A DNA stretch of 64,000 nt from Megaustenia siamemsis (lineage: Eukaryota; Mollusca; Gastropoda; Stylommatophora; Ariophantidae), in contig JAVIAB010000051.1 in NCBI GenBank assembly GCA_032433765.1, forward strand, positions 48,513,986 to 48,577,985, written 5' to 3'. Within the stretch, counting starts at the first letter, position 1. The number at the start of each line of letters is the position of its first letter. Of the stretch, positions 1 to 12,066 are shown piece by piece. The translations under genes and the position numbers were made by a program. The notes under the pieces are model-generated. The model was not told the DNA's origin and did no database searches. It saw only the letters and a program-made list of their open reading frames with translations.

Positions 1-276
1 ACTTTTCATTCCATGGACTAAGTAACCATCTGTAGCAAACAGATAAGTTTGTTCGCTATAAGGCTCCAATGACGTAACAAATACACATCAGGGCTTAGTA
101 CGCAATAACCCGTCAAGGACGTAGAGGTCATCTCTGTGTTGTTGTAAGGTTGTAAGACGAAGCTGATTTCACCTTTCAACAACACAAAAGCACCCTGTAT
201 TCATTGCAGCCCTTTAAAACCCAGGTTTTCCTAGAGGCTTAACGCTTTTTATTTTTGTCACAATGATCTTCTGTTA

Positions 277-357
277 TGATGTCTTCTCTTTACCATATAT
301 TTATGATGTCTTCTCTTTACCATATATTTATGATGTCTTCTCTTTACCATATATTTA
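277..357. repeat. 27-bp tandem repeat, 3 copies
   Basis: Three exact copies of a 27-bp unit beginning TGATGTCTTCTCTTTACC lie directly upstream of a SINE. No coding role is visible. Confidence 0.9.
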
Positions 358-372
358 ATAAACAGCGTGTTG

Positions 373-631
373 GGAGCCGCGATACCTCAGTGGTTAGTGA
401 ACGGGTCTACTAAGGAAAAGAGGTCGGGTTCGATCCTGATCGACGCTTTCCATGTTCACCCAGCCTTAATGGGTACCGAATTTTTTTTGGGAAATGTAAA
501 CGGCACGGGCGTAATACCGACCACATTATCCCAAAAATCATGCGCTGAAGGTCTGTAAAAGTTATGGTCACTAACACCGTATTCACTATATGCCACTTGA
601 CGTGACGGGGCACTTTACTTTTTTTTTTTTT
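373..631 (+). mobile_element. tRNA-derived SINE (family 1), full length
   Basis: The 5' part is tRNA-like. It has an A-box-like segment (here TACCTCAGTGG, TAGCTCAGTGG in other copies) and a B box GGTTCGATCC, giving an internal RNA polymerase III promoter. The body is shared with copies at 1,768, 4,559, 11,801, 12,067, 23,643, 34,213, 36,526, 38,477, 47,814 and 51,304. The 3' end is a T-rich tail after CACTTTACTT. An open frame across it is incidental, because other copies do not keep it. I saw no clear target-site duplication. Confidence 0.88.
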
Positions 632-1767
632 AAGCTTACCATCATGTTCATTTTAACACACACAAAATGTTTTTCATTCTTAATTTTCTTTCTCACTTTC
701 CAATTTTTTAAAACTGTATTATGGTTTCACTATCTCTCATTTCACTCTATATATTAATCTCTATAAATAAAAATGTTTGGAAAAGAAAAATCATAGTTTC
801 ATTTTTTTTTTCTACAAGGTATCACTGACGCAAGGTTTGTACTGATTTAGATCTTAGAAATTCCCGCATAAAATTATTCTATTTTTATTTTTATCAAATT
901 ATGGAATTTCATCTTAGAGAATACAACTGAGCTTTGTTATCGGCGCATTCACTCTTTATTTATTTTGTGCTCTACTCTATTCCTCATAGTTATTTCCCTC
1001 CTTCTGTGTGTCTGTACTTTATCATCTCTGTCTCAGAAAAATTGAACATAGCCGAATTTCACGATAATTATTGATTACAAACATCATTTATATTACATCT
1101 CTGAAGTTACATTTGATAATTTTAGCAGAAATATAATAGTATCAATTACTTAGCGTGAATGTTTCGTGTTTGCTTCCCTTAATTAATTACAGTTCTGAAT
1201 CATGAATTAAGAGATTATTATTTTGAGAAATAATTAAGGTCTTATCTTTATATCGATGGCCGAATTTATTCAAAGAAGCACGTCCGTTCCGTGGTCAATC
1301 TGATCAAGGTAAAGAATATGTGACAGTTGCAGCTTCCAAAAGAGCAGTCTGTATGACGTCGTCGTACAAAACAAGTTTACACACAAAAAATCAAATCAAA
1401 TCAAGCAAAAGTTCACCGATCATCCTAAATGAGGCCCATAATATCATATTCAGTTGGTTATGGAAGGAAAAAAAATGCCAACGATTCCAAAAAGGTAATC
1501 TACCCGGTCAGTGGCGATTGAACAAACTTCGAACATTACAGGTCGCTAAGGCCAGGGTGCATACTGAAGCCAAATGAATTGTTTTGCATACCAAGAGCAA
1601 TGTGTATGTGTTAACATTACAAAATATAAATTGTAAATGATATATAATTTGAGGATACCTTTGTAGAATTACAGATTATGAAGGAGGGTAGTTTCTCCAC
1701 TTCATTTGATGTCATTTCCCAATCAGTGTATAACAAGATAACAAGTAATGAGCCCAATCACGCCAAG
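632..1767. other. AT-rich intergenic DNA, nothing recognised
   Basis: The stretch is AT-rich with scattered homopolymers. The only open frame of note (1,320-1,577 +) has biased composition and matches no family I recognise. Confidence 0.6.
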
Positions 1768-1957
1768 TGACATATAGGGGGAGTTGGGTGTGGGTGGGTA
1801 ATCTGGTGTTAGTGACCATAATTTGTAGAGACCTTCAGCACATGATTTTTGGAGTAATGTGGTCAGTATTACGCCTGTGCCGCTTTACAATCCCAGAAAA
1901 AATCCGGTACATATTTAAGGCTCAGTGAACCGGGAGCCACTGAACTATGGCGGCTCC
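1768..1957 (-). mobile_element. SINE family 1, internally deleted
   Basis: On the minus strand the 3' body (AGGTCTCTACAAATTATGG, then the conserved ACCACATTACTCC region) can be followed to GGAGCCGCCATAG. Most of the tRNA-like part containing the B box is missing. This is a dead copy. Confidence 0.78.
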
Positions 1958-2184
1958 AGTTCTAGCGTCAGCGGCGTTTTTATATTTTAATGTCCACAGT
2001 AACACCCTCAGTCCCCCTAAATTTTTTTCCAGCCCGCCCCGCCCTTTCCTCATCTTTTTCCTCCAGGAGATCTAAGAAAAATGGTGGAGAGTCGTGATCT
2101 ACTTTTCCCAGGCAGATTATGATAGTCTTGAACATTATCACTACATAATCTTCCGTAGGGGTTGTAGTTGGAATTTAGTGATAG

Positions 2185-2388
2185 AATGTGATGATTTGAT
2201 ACTGCATTGGAAGTTTACAATGTGATGATTTGATACTGCATTGGAAGTTTACAACGTGATGATTTGATACTGCATTGGAAGTTTACAATGTGATGATTTG
2301 ATACTGCATTGGAAGTTTACAATGTGATGATTTGATACTGCATTGGAAGTTTACAATGTGATGATTTGATACTGCATTGGAAGTTTAC
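2185..2388. repeat. 34-bp tandem repeat, 6 copies
   Basis: Six nearly identical 34-bp units (GTGATGATTTGATACTGC core) lie head to tail. One unit carries an A-to-C change (ACAACGTG) and the last runs into ACAATCTG. The array directly abuts the 3' end of a LINE fragment. Confidence 0.93.
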
Positions 2389-2403
2389 AATCTGATGATT
2401 CGT

Positions 2404-2690
2404 CATCGAGTGCCTTATCCGCAACGAAGGTTGGCTACCATGGATCGCCATTCTACTCTCTTTCTTGCTTTGATGGTGCAGGCTGTCATAGATTGACTTG
2501 TCAATCTTTTGATGTTACTCGTCCATGTTAGTCTTGGTCTGCCTCTGCCTCTTTTACCTTGTATTTTTCCTTCCAATATTACTTTTAGTAGGCTGTTGTG
2601 TCTTTTAACATGTCCCAAAAATTTAATTTGTTTTGTCTTAATTGTATTTAGTTGTTCAAATGTGATGAAAACTAGAAAAATTATTTTAAT
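2404..2690 (-). pseudogene. LINE 3'-end fragment (family C)
   Basis: The minus-strand frame encodes the C-terminal tail of a non-LTR retrotransposon ORF. Its pattern FLGHVKRHNSLLKVI, then GKIQGKRGRGRPRLTW and ANLRCG, is shared with copies at 12,896, 33,745 and 3,935. This basic GRGRPR block ends many LINE polyproteins. It contains no reverse-transcriptase motif, so it is a severely 5'-truncated copy. The function would be RNA binding or target-primed reverse transcription; this copy is inert. Confidence 0.78.
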
Positions 2691-2719
2691 GGTAAATGTA
2701 AACGTGAAGGTAAAGTACG

Positions 2720-3015
2720 AGACTTGAATCGGCGTCTTAGAATTCGAGTTTGCACCCATATGTATTCGGACGCCTATCGAGAAGTGTTCGGACACTTCTG
2801 GATAGTTGTCTATTCAAGCGTCGAAACTCACGATGCGATGCGGCATTCCTCACCTTCCCAGAGTGCTATACCCTGGTACCCATTTCTGCCAGCGGCTAGG
2901 TCGACCGCGACTTTTGCAACCACGAGTACAACCCACACTGCTTCCAGCGGGAATCGAACACGGGTTGTCCGAGCGTCGGTAGCCCTGTCGGGTATTTTAA
3001 ATGGTGTTAGGCTGT
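2720..3015 (-). mobile_element. Probable second tRNA-derived SINE (family 2)
   Basis: Read on the minus strand, the segment holds a good B box (GTTCGATTCCC) after ACGCTCGGACAACCCGT, as in tRNA-derived SINEs. The rest of the sequence is unlike family 1. Only one copy is in the window, so repetitiveness is inferred and the ends are approximate. Confidence 0.5.
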
Positions 3016-3269
3016 GACCATACATACTGCTTTGAACTAGAACATACTTTTTTCACATATGTTCAGGCTCGTCAGTTATTTTCATAAAATGCTGATTATA
3101 TAATTTCATAAAATTTTTGTTGTGTTTTTACTACAAAATGTATTTTTTAAAATGTATACTGTATATACATGGGTCGTTCAGCTGTAACGCAGAGAGTTGT
3201 AATAAAAATCACGTGTACGACTGATATCATTGTGTGTTCAGTGTCTGTGGGTGGTGACCTTGAACCAAA

Positions 3270-3560
3270 TAGATGGTATTGGCACGTCTGCCACACGCAT
3301 ATCAACCTGGGAAACAGTTCGACAAAAAGTGTGGACCAGAGAAGAGCAGCAACGTTTTCTGAGACTTTTGATAAGCGAAGGCGGGAGGCCTATAGAGATT
3401 CATCATCGGATGATAATTCTGTGTCAGCTGTACTCAAGAGTTTGGGTGAACTGAGAAGTTCCAGAAGGATGTCGCTAGTCTGGGGGATTCTCCTCAATCG
3501 GAAAGGAGGCCTAGAGTCACATACAACAACATTGCTGCCATGGGAAATGTTCTACAGTAA
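3270..3560 (+). pseudogene. Mariner-type transposase N-terminal remnant
   Basis: One frame reads EEQQRFLRLLISEGGRPIEI followed by HHRM, like the first helix-turn-helix of mariner/SETMAR-type transposases. After a frame change and a stop, EKFQKDVASLGDSPQ and VTYNNIAAMGNVLQ match the linker and start of the second helix-turn-helix. No DDE/D catalytic part follows. It would have bound terminal inverted repeats, but this piece is a dead N-terminal fragment. The family assignment comes from remembered motif patterns, not a search. Confidence 0.6.
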
Positions 3561-3880
3561 AACCGGCTAGTCATAGTCACGGGGTGGGTATTATTATTTT
3601 GACATTAGTGTTGAATCAGCCCATCATATAAGTCATTACGAGCTGAAGTTCGACAAGTCTGTATGATGGGTGCCTAACAGTGGACATGAGTGGCTGCGCA
3701 CCCGTCCGAATGAGATTCTTTTCCTGCGGTGTCAACGCACTTGTCAAGCTCAGGCTTAGGTGCATTGAATTAGAATAAATGATGAACGGTGATAATATAA
3801 TGAAGTCATTGTGCCTGCATTAAATACTCTGTTAACAAAAAGTATATGGTTTTTAATCAAATAATACGCCTTGTGTGTAA
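3561..3880. other. No feature recognised
   Basis: Ordinary AT-rich sequence between the mariner remnant and the microsatellite cluster. No coherent frame was seen. Confidence 0.55.
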
Positions 3881-3881
3881 G

Positions 3882-3912
<31 letters not shown>

Positions 3913-3958
3913 ATATTTGTATATATGTACGTATTCATCATCATCATCATCATCGTGT
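3882..3958. repeat. Compound microsatellite (TA)n/(TG)n/(ATC)n
   Basis: A TA run is followed by TG/TA steps and then (ATC)n. The ATC part is probably the tail of the adjoining minus-strand LINE fragment. The histidine-run frame here is a microsatellite by-product. Confidence 0.85.
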
Positions 3959-4043
3959 GCCGTCTCCGCAACGAAGGTTGGCTACCATGGAGCGCCATTC
4001 TGCTCTGTTCCTTGCTTCGATGGTGCAGGTTGTCATAGGGTGA
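3940..4043 (-). pseudogene. Very short LINE 3' end (family C)
   Basis: About 100 bp matching the extreme 3' end of family C (ATGGTAGCCAACCTTCGTTG on the minus strand), with an (ATG)n tail on its 3' side. It shows that even tiny 5'-truncated insertions keep the trinucleotide tail. Confidence 0.7.
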
Positions 4044-4558
4044 AGTACGTATTGCTCAATCATAAAATAAATAATACCAGTAATTTGTAATAATTAGCAG
4101 ATCCAATTATCTAGGGAGTACCTGCTACGATCATATTTTGTTATAAACAGTATGTGGTCACAACACAAATCTAGATTAAGTGTTGAGAGAAAGTGGACTA
4201 TGTTAATCGTGCAACAGAACTGTGGAATGGAATGTGAGAAATGTTATTAAAACGTGCAGAAAGACACCAGTTCATCTATCTAAATTACTGTATGGGGTTA
4301 TGTCCCTGAAGGATAATGATAAGCTCAATCGTATGTTTTTGTAGTTAACATTTTTTTATCGTTTTTTTTTCATGAATGAAGAATATTAGATATCCACAAC
4401 CGTCCCGTGATTGCTATCTCAATGTCACGTTGTTGTCTTAAGGAAATATGATCAGCCTTTTATAGGTGATATTAAAGATTGCAATAGAACGTACTATATA
4501 AGTTAGACTCGACGCTAGGCATTGTGAAAAATATATATAAACAATACAAATAGACATT
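4044..4558. other. No feature recognised
   Basis: AT-rich DNA with no supported gene or repeat. Confidence 0.55.
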
Positions 4559-4922
4559 GGGAGTCGCGTTAGCTCAGTTGTTAATGAACTGGACTACCCG
4601 AAGGACAAGAGGACGGACTCGATCCTAAAGGACCGACCGGTTCCAGGCCCACCTATCCTTTAATGGTCCATGATTTTTAATGTGAAAGTAAAAACGGCAT
4701 CGGCGTAATACCGACCTCATTAGCCCAAAAAAATCACGTGCTGAAGGTCTATACAAATTATAGTCACTAACATCATATTTCCAATATGCCACATGACGTG
4801 ACGGGACTCTTTACTAACATCATATTTCCAATATGCCACATGACGTGACGGGACTCTTTACTAACATCATATTTCCAATATGCCACATGACGTGACGGGA
4901 CTCTTTACTTCTTTTTTTTTTT
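4559..4922 (+). mobile_element. SINE family 1 with triplicated 3' end
   Basis: A divergent copy starting GGGAGTCGCGTTAGCTCAG. The last 47 bp of the SINE body (ACTAACATCATATTTCCAAT and on) occurs three times in tandem at 4,766-4,906, followed by a T-rich tail. Triplication of only the terminal module is unusual among the copies here. Confidence 0.88.
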
Positions 4923-6530
4923 TAACAGATAGATATTAGGTTGATTGAATCGGTAAGTTAGGAAAACCACCAGTGAGACACAAAGGAGGGATGAATCTAA
5001 TGCGCACAAAAAAAAAAATGTCAAAATCGGTCTACTAAATGCTGCCAATGAAAGAAGAAAAAAACAAGAAATGAAAACTAAAAATACATCGCTCTTTAAA
5101 ACCGCCCTGATGCAGACCTTTAACATGTGTTGTAAGCGTCAGGGAAGAGGGAGGCGGTGGTTCCCTCCGTGTCTTATGAAGAATATGGTGCTTGTTCCTA
5201 TATTTGTTAATACTAACGGCACAATCAACAGGATGATGTCAGTATCACACCAGGCCGCTCTATTTCACAGACAAAACAGATAAGGTCAGATTGCGTGTAT
5301 CTGAAAATTGTCAATCACTTTAAACCTGACCTCCTGTCCTTAGTGGTCACTAATCACTTACTGCGGCGCTGTCGGGGTAAGTATGCCATTTGTTGACGAA
5401 TGAAAGTGAGTTTTAACAAAGTTGATATGTGTTCATTTTACTTCAGTCGCAGTGTGTATTGCACAGTTTTTTTACGGCGATCCTCTTTACTTTAGTGACA
5501 CCAGTAATGATGTAATCAAGATGACGTAACTGGCTTCTCATTACCAATGTGAAAGGTTAAGGAACCATGAACATTGTTTCTGTAATCTAAGTGGACCGTC
5601 ATTCGCGTGATTGGTGCAAGGATATCCAGGAGGAAATGGTCATCTTATTTTCATTGATGATCACCTTTCTCCCTTGCTCTCGCTTTCTCTCTCACTGTCT
5701 TTCTATCTGCAATTTGATATCACCATGCCGTTCTTTCCTCTGCATGTGTCTCTCTAACTCTTTGCATTTCGGTTTTTTTTAATAATTCATGACTGATCCA
5801 TACTATCTCTCTTTCATTCAACCTTAGCATTTCTTATCGTTACAAACAAACAAACACACACACACACATACAGACACCCACATGGACGTCCACATTTATA
5901 AACACTGCTTTCTTTTTTTCCATTTAAAGAAATATGTTATCCAAATCATTGGTATTTCTGTTAAATCAAATACAGGAAGAGAAATTCAAGTCTTGTTCAT
6001 TTTGAAGATGTTAATTTCAAGTTTACCATCAACACATTTCTCTGTTTATAAATGTTCTGTTCTATTCTTCCAATGTTATAAACGACGTTAATGGTGAAGT
6101 TTTAACAAATCACAGTCGTCCTGGGTCATACATGGTGGGACTAGCAACTTCGCAGACTGACTCCTCTTTTGGGAGCATCTATTTACTTGTTCCTGTTTTG
6201 TTACTGCATCATATTAATAGTGTACGCCCTGTGATGTTTGTCTTCTCTTTAGGAGCTGAAGTCTATCGACCAGCCAACATCACATACACATCCCATTTGG
6301 TCTAACCTGTACAACCCTGCTTCAAAATAGGCTGCCTGATTAAGTTGAAGATGGCTGTGTTCTCCAACACGGAGGAGTCCATTTGTTATATGTTATAGAA
6401 GACCTTGTATTGTAGCACCTCTAGGACAAACTACTTCAGCTGAACCCTGGAACAAAGAGCAAAAGCCATCGCAGCCCGCCACTTAACTATTTTGCGAAAA
6501 TACATAACAGCTTGGCCTCGGTGTATTAGC

Positions 6531-6570
<40 letters not shown>

Positions 6571-8895
6571 TAACAGAGACAGATAGAGAAAGAGATTGCC
6601 TTACCATCCCCTTTAAGTCTGTCTGTCTTTCTTTGTTGCTTAACTGTAACCCGGAGAAGTATCTCTCTATATCGGTTGATCGCGATAAAGGGCTGAAATA
6701 TCCAGTTTTGTTTTTCTTAACAATAGTAGGTCGTAGCGTTGCCTAATTTCTTTGACCTATAATCTTGCAGACCGTTAGAGTGTCGTTAGAGATATGGTTT
6801 GTATCAGAGGCCTAATTTGGCTAATCTTGTGCCCCAACAATTTCCGGTTCTAGCTTCAAGCTGATATTACGCCAGATATCTACACATGTCTTTCTTTCAT
6901 TCAGTAATTCTTCTTAGCCGTGTCATTTAATTGTTTTTAGTTGTTAATGTTCATATTTGACATTGCAGGCATAACGTTGGCGGAGTGAATGGTGTGTATG
7001 AATGTGTTGTGTATTTGCCGGTGATTCCGTAATCACACAAACCACTGTGGGTATTGCGGCCCTGTCCTTACCGACCCTTGTTGGGGTTATCACTGGCCCG
7101 GATGGATGAGATTTTGAAGGTTCAAATTTGACTTTAAACTCGACCAAAAAATGTTTATGTGATTAAGGTAAAACCTCAAGCAATAAATAAAAAAAAAATA
7201 CATTCTAGATGAGATATAAATTAATTTGAGTGAAACCCAGAGAGCAATCTATTGATAAACCATCACAATACTAGAATATATCAGTTATAAGGATAACCGT
7301 CTTGCTAGACATTGTATGAATTATTGTTGCTGCATATAATCAGTTGACTTCCCATTACGTAGTGTGCAGTGTGTAGCCATGTGGTTTCAAGCATTCTTCA
7401 GCTGTCGCAGACGTCAGTTATAAAGACAGCACACGTGTTATCGGTGTCCGTGACATAGGTTGAGGCGCGAAGATTAGACAAAGCCTCGACCGGATTCCAC
7501 TTCTCTTTTATCTGCAGTGGCGCATCAGGTGGTGCAATCCAGGCGAACAAAATCATCTAAGAGAATTTTTTTTTAAATATCAAAATGAACATAAATTTTA
7601 GGAATAGATTATATGAGCAGACTCAGTTTATGTTTCCTGTTATTATCGTGTGTGTAATATTATGTTAGTTGAAGAAAAACGATGCATGTTTAGCACTCTG
7701 GGTCAAACACAAACTAAAATACATTTATCGATATTTTTTATATCTTTTAAGATAAATGTGTAATCCCTTTAGCAGTTATAGCTGAAATTATTTCACTAAT
7801 AATAAATACAGATGCAAATTTGCACACTCACTCACCCTGAAAAGCAATAAAAACTGAAAAAAACTGATGTTTTCCTGCGGTGTTCGTAGATGTCCCCATT
7901 TCTAATTACTTGTGGCTACGATGGTTAAGATATGTTGGCTTTTATTAATTAAATAAATGGCGATTGAGGGCACATACAGATATAGAAGTTTGTTTTATCG
8001 TTCGCATAACCTTTGTTTCTTTACTTTTTTGTTGGTCATCTATTTAAATTGTTATCAATTTTGAAAAAGTTTTAGGAAAGCTAGTGTAGTGGTATCTGAC
8101 TATTGTTATTTTCAAGAACAAACTGTTATTAGATAGTAGCATGACTTCCGTCTCCAAGATGGCGGATCTAGTCCACCTCCTCTCGATCGCTGCAGAAAGT
8201 GCATCCGGGGTCTGATTAATTTCGGTTCTCCATTGCACTTTTATGCGTTAAAGTCAAAATGATGATTTACTTATTACATCTGCGCCGCTAAAGCAAAGTC
8301 GTACGCCGGCAACAGTCCCTTTTTGACAAATCAAGTGTTTTCAATGCGACCTTCATCCGTCTAGACTTGTTCTGCGCTTCACGTCACATTGGTGCTGTTC
8401 ATGACCGTTGTTGGAATTCCTTGACGCAAGCTATTTACATGCTACTTATTAATGTGAAATGCTTCGTCAGCCGCAGTTTTATCCTTTTAGGGAATTTGCA
8501 CTGTGTTTTGTTTGTTGTAGGCTGTACTCACTAGGGTAATCAAGAATGTAAAGGGCGCGTCATTGCTGTGCTTGCGACATTGCTATGTGTGGAACACCAT
8601 CGTAATGGCCCATTGCAAATCCCTAGACCGGCTTTACGCTAATCTTACGGTCTGTTGTTTGATGTGCGACGGGGATGATCTGACGACTAACTGTGTGTTT
8701 GTATGTTCGGAATTGGAGTCAACAACGATGGCCTAACATCATCAAGCGCTATACATTTTTAAAGAAGTATGACGGTCATCATTTTCGGGAGGACGTGAGC
8801 TTCGGGGTATATGGTGGATAGGCGGCGGGAACCATTGAAGGCTGTGCATGAAAAGTGTTCCTTGTTGCAGTTTTCTCATATTCCCAGTACATAGG
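4923..8895. other. Long intergenic stretch without recognisable genes
   Basis: Nearly 4 kb of AT-rich DNA. The open frames are short and overlapping and show no recognisable family. The only clear structure is a (GA)n microsatellite at about 6,533-6,567, which produces an ER-repeat frame. A short segment near 7,000-7,110 is less AT-rich but I could not classify it. Confidence 0.55.
6533..6567. repeat. (GA)n microsatellite
   Basis: An uninterrupted AG dinucleotide run. Confidence 0.95.
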
Positions 8896-9217
8896 GGACT
8901 TGTTGGTCTCTAGGCAAGACGCCGGCCTCGGAACAGAGAGGTTGTAGGTTCAAATCTCGGTTACACCAGATGGGATTTTTATTTATGATTTATCTCTGCG
9001 GCAAGCACCACTCCTGGTCTCAGCAGCGAGACCCGGCTCAGTTACTCATCGACGGAAAAAAACATGAGTACCTCCGAAGTCGAAGTTATCTGCCTGTGCG
9101 GCGAGGGACCCTTGTGCACACGTGTGGTATGGAAAAATGGATTAAAACGCAAAATTCAGTTCCTAGTCTCTAGGGACTTTGTTAGAGATGAAAGCTGGCG
9201 AGCGAAACAACAACAAG
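8896..9217 (+). mobile_element. tRNA-derived SINE (family B), full length
   Basis: The A-box-like TTGGTCTCTAGGCAAGACGC and B box GGTTCAAATCT lie about 50 nt apart, as in a tRNA-derived RNA polymerase III promoter. The body (AGTTCCTAGTCTCTAGGGAC and on) recurs on the minus strand at 36,437-36,960 and 37,210-37,405. The 3' end is a CAA-rich tail. Open frames across it are incidental. Confidence 0.8.
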
Positions 9218-9309
9218 ATAGTAGCATTCTTTATATAAACATGACAATAATACTTTAGTTATCCATTTTTATTTTCTCTGGTAATAATGCTGATGATGGG
9301 CTTTTTCAT

Positions 9310-10170
9310 GAACCAAAACAAGGTTCGTTTATGATGTACATCCTCTAGGTCTACTTCTTTCATGATGTCTGTGTTCTAGACGCACTGCTCTTATAAGGTC
9401 CACATTTTAGACCCACTTCTTTTATCATATCCACGTTCTAGACACACTTGTTTTATGATGCATCATTTCTAGGCTCACTTCTTTTATGAGGTCCAAGTTC
9501 TAGATCAATATTCTTTTATGACGTCCAATTTGTAGACTAACTTCTTTTATGAGGTCCAAGTTCTAGATCAATATTCTTTTATGATTTCCAATTTAAAGAC
9601 TCACTTTTGTATGAGGTTTAGGTTTTAGACCCACTTCTTTTATGGTGTCCAAGTTGTAAATCAATATTCTTTTATGATATCCAAGTTGTAGACTCACTTC
9701 TTTTATGAGGTCTAGGTTCTAGATTCATTTCTTTTATGATGTAATGTTCTAGACTCACTTCTTTTATGAGGTCCTGTTTCTAGACCCATCTCTTTCATCA
9801 TGTCCGCTATAAACGAACTTCTGTTCTCATGTCCACGTTCTAGACTCACCTATCTCATGCATATATTCTAAACGAACTTCTGTTCTCATGTCCACGTTCT
9901 AGACTCACCTATCTCATGCATATATTCTAAACGAACTTCTGTTCTCATGTCCACGTTCTAGACTCACCTATCTCATGCATATATTCTAAACGAACGTCTG
10001 TCCTATTGTACACATTCTAGACATTCTACTTTCATGATGTCCATGTTTTATACCAAATTCTTTCCTCTTGTACACTTTCCAGACCAACTGCTATCATAAT
10101 TTACTTTTTATACATGTTTGTTTTTTATGTGCATACGTTTTACACACATTTTGTCTCACTGCACACTTTC
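9310..10170. repeat. Degenerate ~32-bp minisatellite
   Basis: Diverged units alternate a TTCTAGACYCACTTCT-like block with TTTATGATGTCCA-like blocks. Within it, a 59-bp higher-order unit (CACGTTCTAGACTCACC to TCTCATGTC) is repeated nearly exactly three times at about 9,833-10,010. No frame persists. Confidence 0.85.
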
Positions 10171-10410
10171 AAGACATAACCCTTTAGTGCTTATAATGTG
10201 AATCTTGTATGTTCTCCAGCCATTCATTTTCAAGTTCTTTTCCTCTAAGATCTCCACTAATTTTATTGACTCTCATTCTTCCCCTTTCCTCTTAAGCCAA
10301 TCTCGTATTTCTATATAATCATATGAACTCCATAATGCAGCTTGATAATGGCAGCATCACATCTCTATAGGACTGAGTTACCATCTTGGAAATGGCAATT
10401 ACTTTTTTAT
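10171..10410. other. Short unassigned spacer
   Basis: Unique-looking AT-rich sequence separating two unrelated minisatellites. Confidence 0.5.
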
Positions 10411-11063
10411 CTTCTGTCTTGTCTACGTGTTATCTACTCTCTTGTCGACATGTTATCTTCTCTCTTGTGGAAGTGTATGTCGTCTTTCTTGTAGACGTGT
10501 TTATCTTTTTTCTTGTAGACGTGTTTATCTTTTCTCTTGTAGATGTGTTTATTTTTTCTCTTGTAGATGTGTTTATCTTTTCTCTTGTAGATGTGTTTAT
10601 CTTTTCTCTTGTAGACGTGCTTATCTTTTCTCTTGTAGATGTGTTTATCTTTCCTCTTGTAGATGTGTTTATCTTTTCTCTTGTAGAAGTGTATATCTTC
10701 TCTCCTGTAGATGTGTAAATTTTCTCTCCTGTAGATGTGTTTATCTTCTCTCCTGTAGACGTGTTTATCTTCTCTCCTTTAGATTTGTTTATCTTCTCTC
10801 CTGTAGATGTGTTTATCTTCTCTCCCGTAGATGTGTTTATCTTCTCTCCTGTAGATGTGTTTATCTTCTCTCCTGTAGACGTGTTTATCTTCTCTCCTGT
10901 AAATTTGTTTATCTTCTCTCATGTAGACGTGTTTATCTTCTCTCCTGTAGATGTGTTTATCTTCTCTCCTGTAGATGTGTTTATCATTTCTCTTTTAGAT
11001 ATGTTTATTTTCTTTCTTATCGAAGTGTTTATCTTCTCTCCTGTCGAAGTGTGTATTATTTCT
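10411..11063. repeat. 24-bp minisatellite
   Basis: About 27 copies of a 24-bp unit (TTGTAGACGTGTTTATCT plus TTTCTC). Because 24 is a multiple of three, several frames stay open and give octapeptide repeats such as VDVFIFSL. This alone does not suggest a protein, since no start context, flanking domain or codon constraint is visible. Confidence 0.95.
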
Positions 11064-11790
11064 CTTGCCATTGATACAAATTAATAAAAAAAATTGCTGT
11101 AAGCGGCTTGCTTAACAGATTTATAAATCTACCTCCACAATTTATCTTTTGTTAATAAAAAACCAAACATTTACTTTTGTTCCGCCAGGAAGATTAGCTT
11201 GATATTTTTAAACTTTTGATTTCTCTATTTTGTAAAATATGTGCCTGAAAACAGGTACTTTATACACATTATATCATTGAAGCAGCTTTAGCCTAACACG
11301 CTTGATTATAATCACGCGTACACTTAATTATATTTTTTTTTAAATAGAATACATTTTTTTTTTAATAATAAAAGGTCATAAATGTGATGATTCACACACA
11401 AAAATAAGTGTGAAAATGTGAGTAATGAATGTTTTATGAACAATTCCTCTCTGACAGTAATTCATTCCGCTATCAAGCTCTTACACTGAGGGTTCTTTTT
11501 TTAATGGCGTGTTATTTGATTAGTAAAACTGAGAGACTATGTTATCAAACTGTTATCTGTGTTCATTTCTTGTTAGATTGTGGCGAGAATTAGGATGATT
11601 AATACAGAAGAATAAATAAAGTGTTAGATAGTACTTTCAATCACAATTTCCTACCTTCGTGTGTAAAGATATCACAATGATTAGAGGATAAATAAATAAC
11701 AATGTAAGTGCATTGCAGTATTAGGTTAAATAATTTTTTTTTTCAGATATAGATATTTGTGTTTATTGTCGATAGGAATTGCCTTGGGCC
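11064..11790. other. No feature recognised
   Basis: AT-rich DNA with poly-T runs and no supported feature. Confidence 0.55.
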
Positions 11791-11800
11791 ATGAACGATG

Positions 11801-12043
11801 GTAGCCGCGATAGCTCAGTTAACTGAACCACGACGGACAAAAAGTTGCATTCAATTCTGATCGACGGTTTAAGGGTTCACCCAGTATTGAATGGGTACCA
11901 ATATTTTTCGTGAAAAGTAAAGCGGCACGGGTTTAATACCGGCCACATTGCCCAAAATATCGTGTGCCGAAGATCTCTAAATATTATGGTCACTATCACT
12001 ATATTCCCTATACGTCACTTGACGTGACATGGCTCTTTACTTG
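11801..12043 (+). mobile_element. SINE family 1 with target-site duplication
   Basis: A copy with a shortened tRNA-like part. It is flanked by a perfect 10-bp duplication, ATGAACGATG, at 11,791-11,800 and 12,044-12,053. This proves retrotransposition and fixes the ends. Confidence 0.92.
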
Positions 12044-12066
12044 ATGAACGATGTATATGACAAATT

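Noticed and set aside
373..450. tRNA genes (here and at each SINE head)
   Set aside because: The tRNA-like parts are fused to a shared 3' body and flanked by target duplications, so they are SINE promoters. The cloverleaf is not maintained.
10386..11084. Overlapping frames of up to 215 residues with octapeptide repeats
   Set aside because: They come from a 24-bp minisatellite that keeps all frames open. No domain or signal surrounds them.
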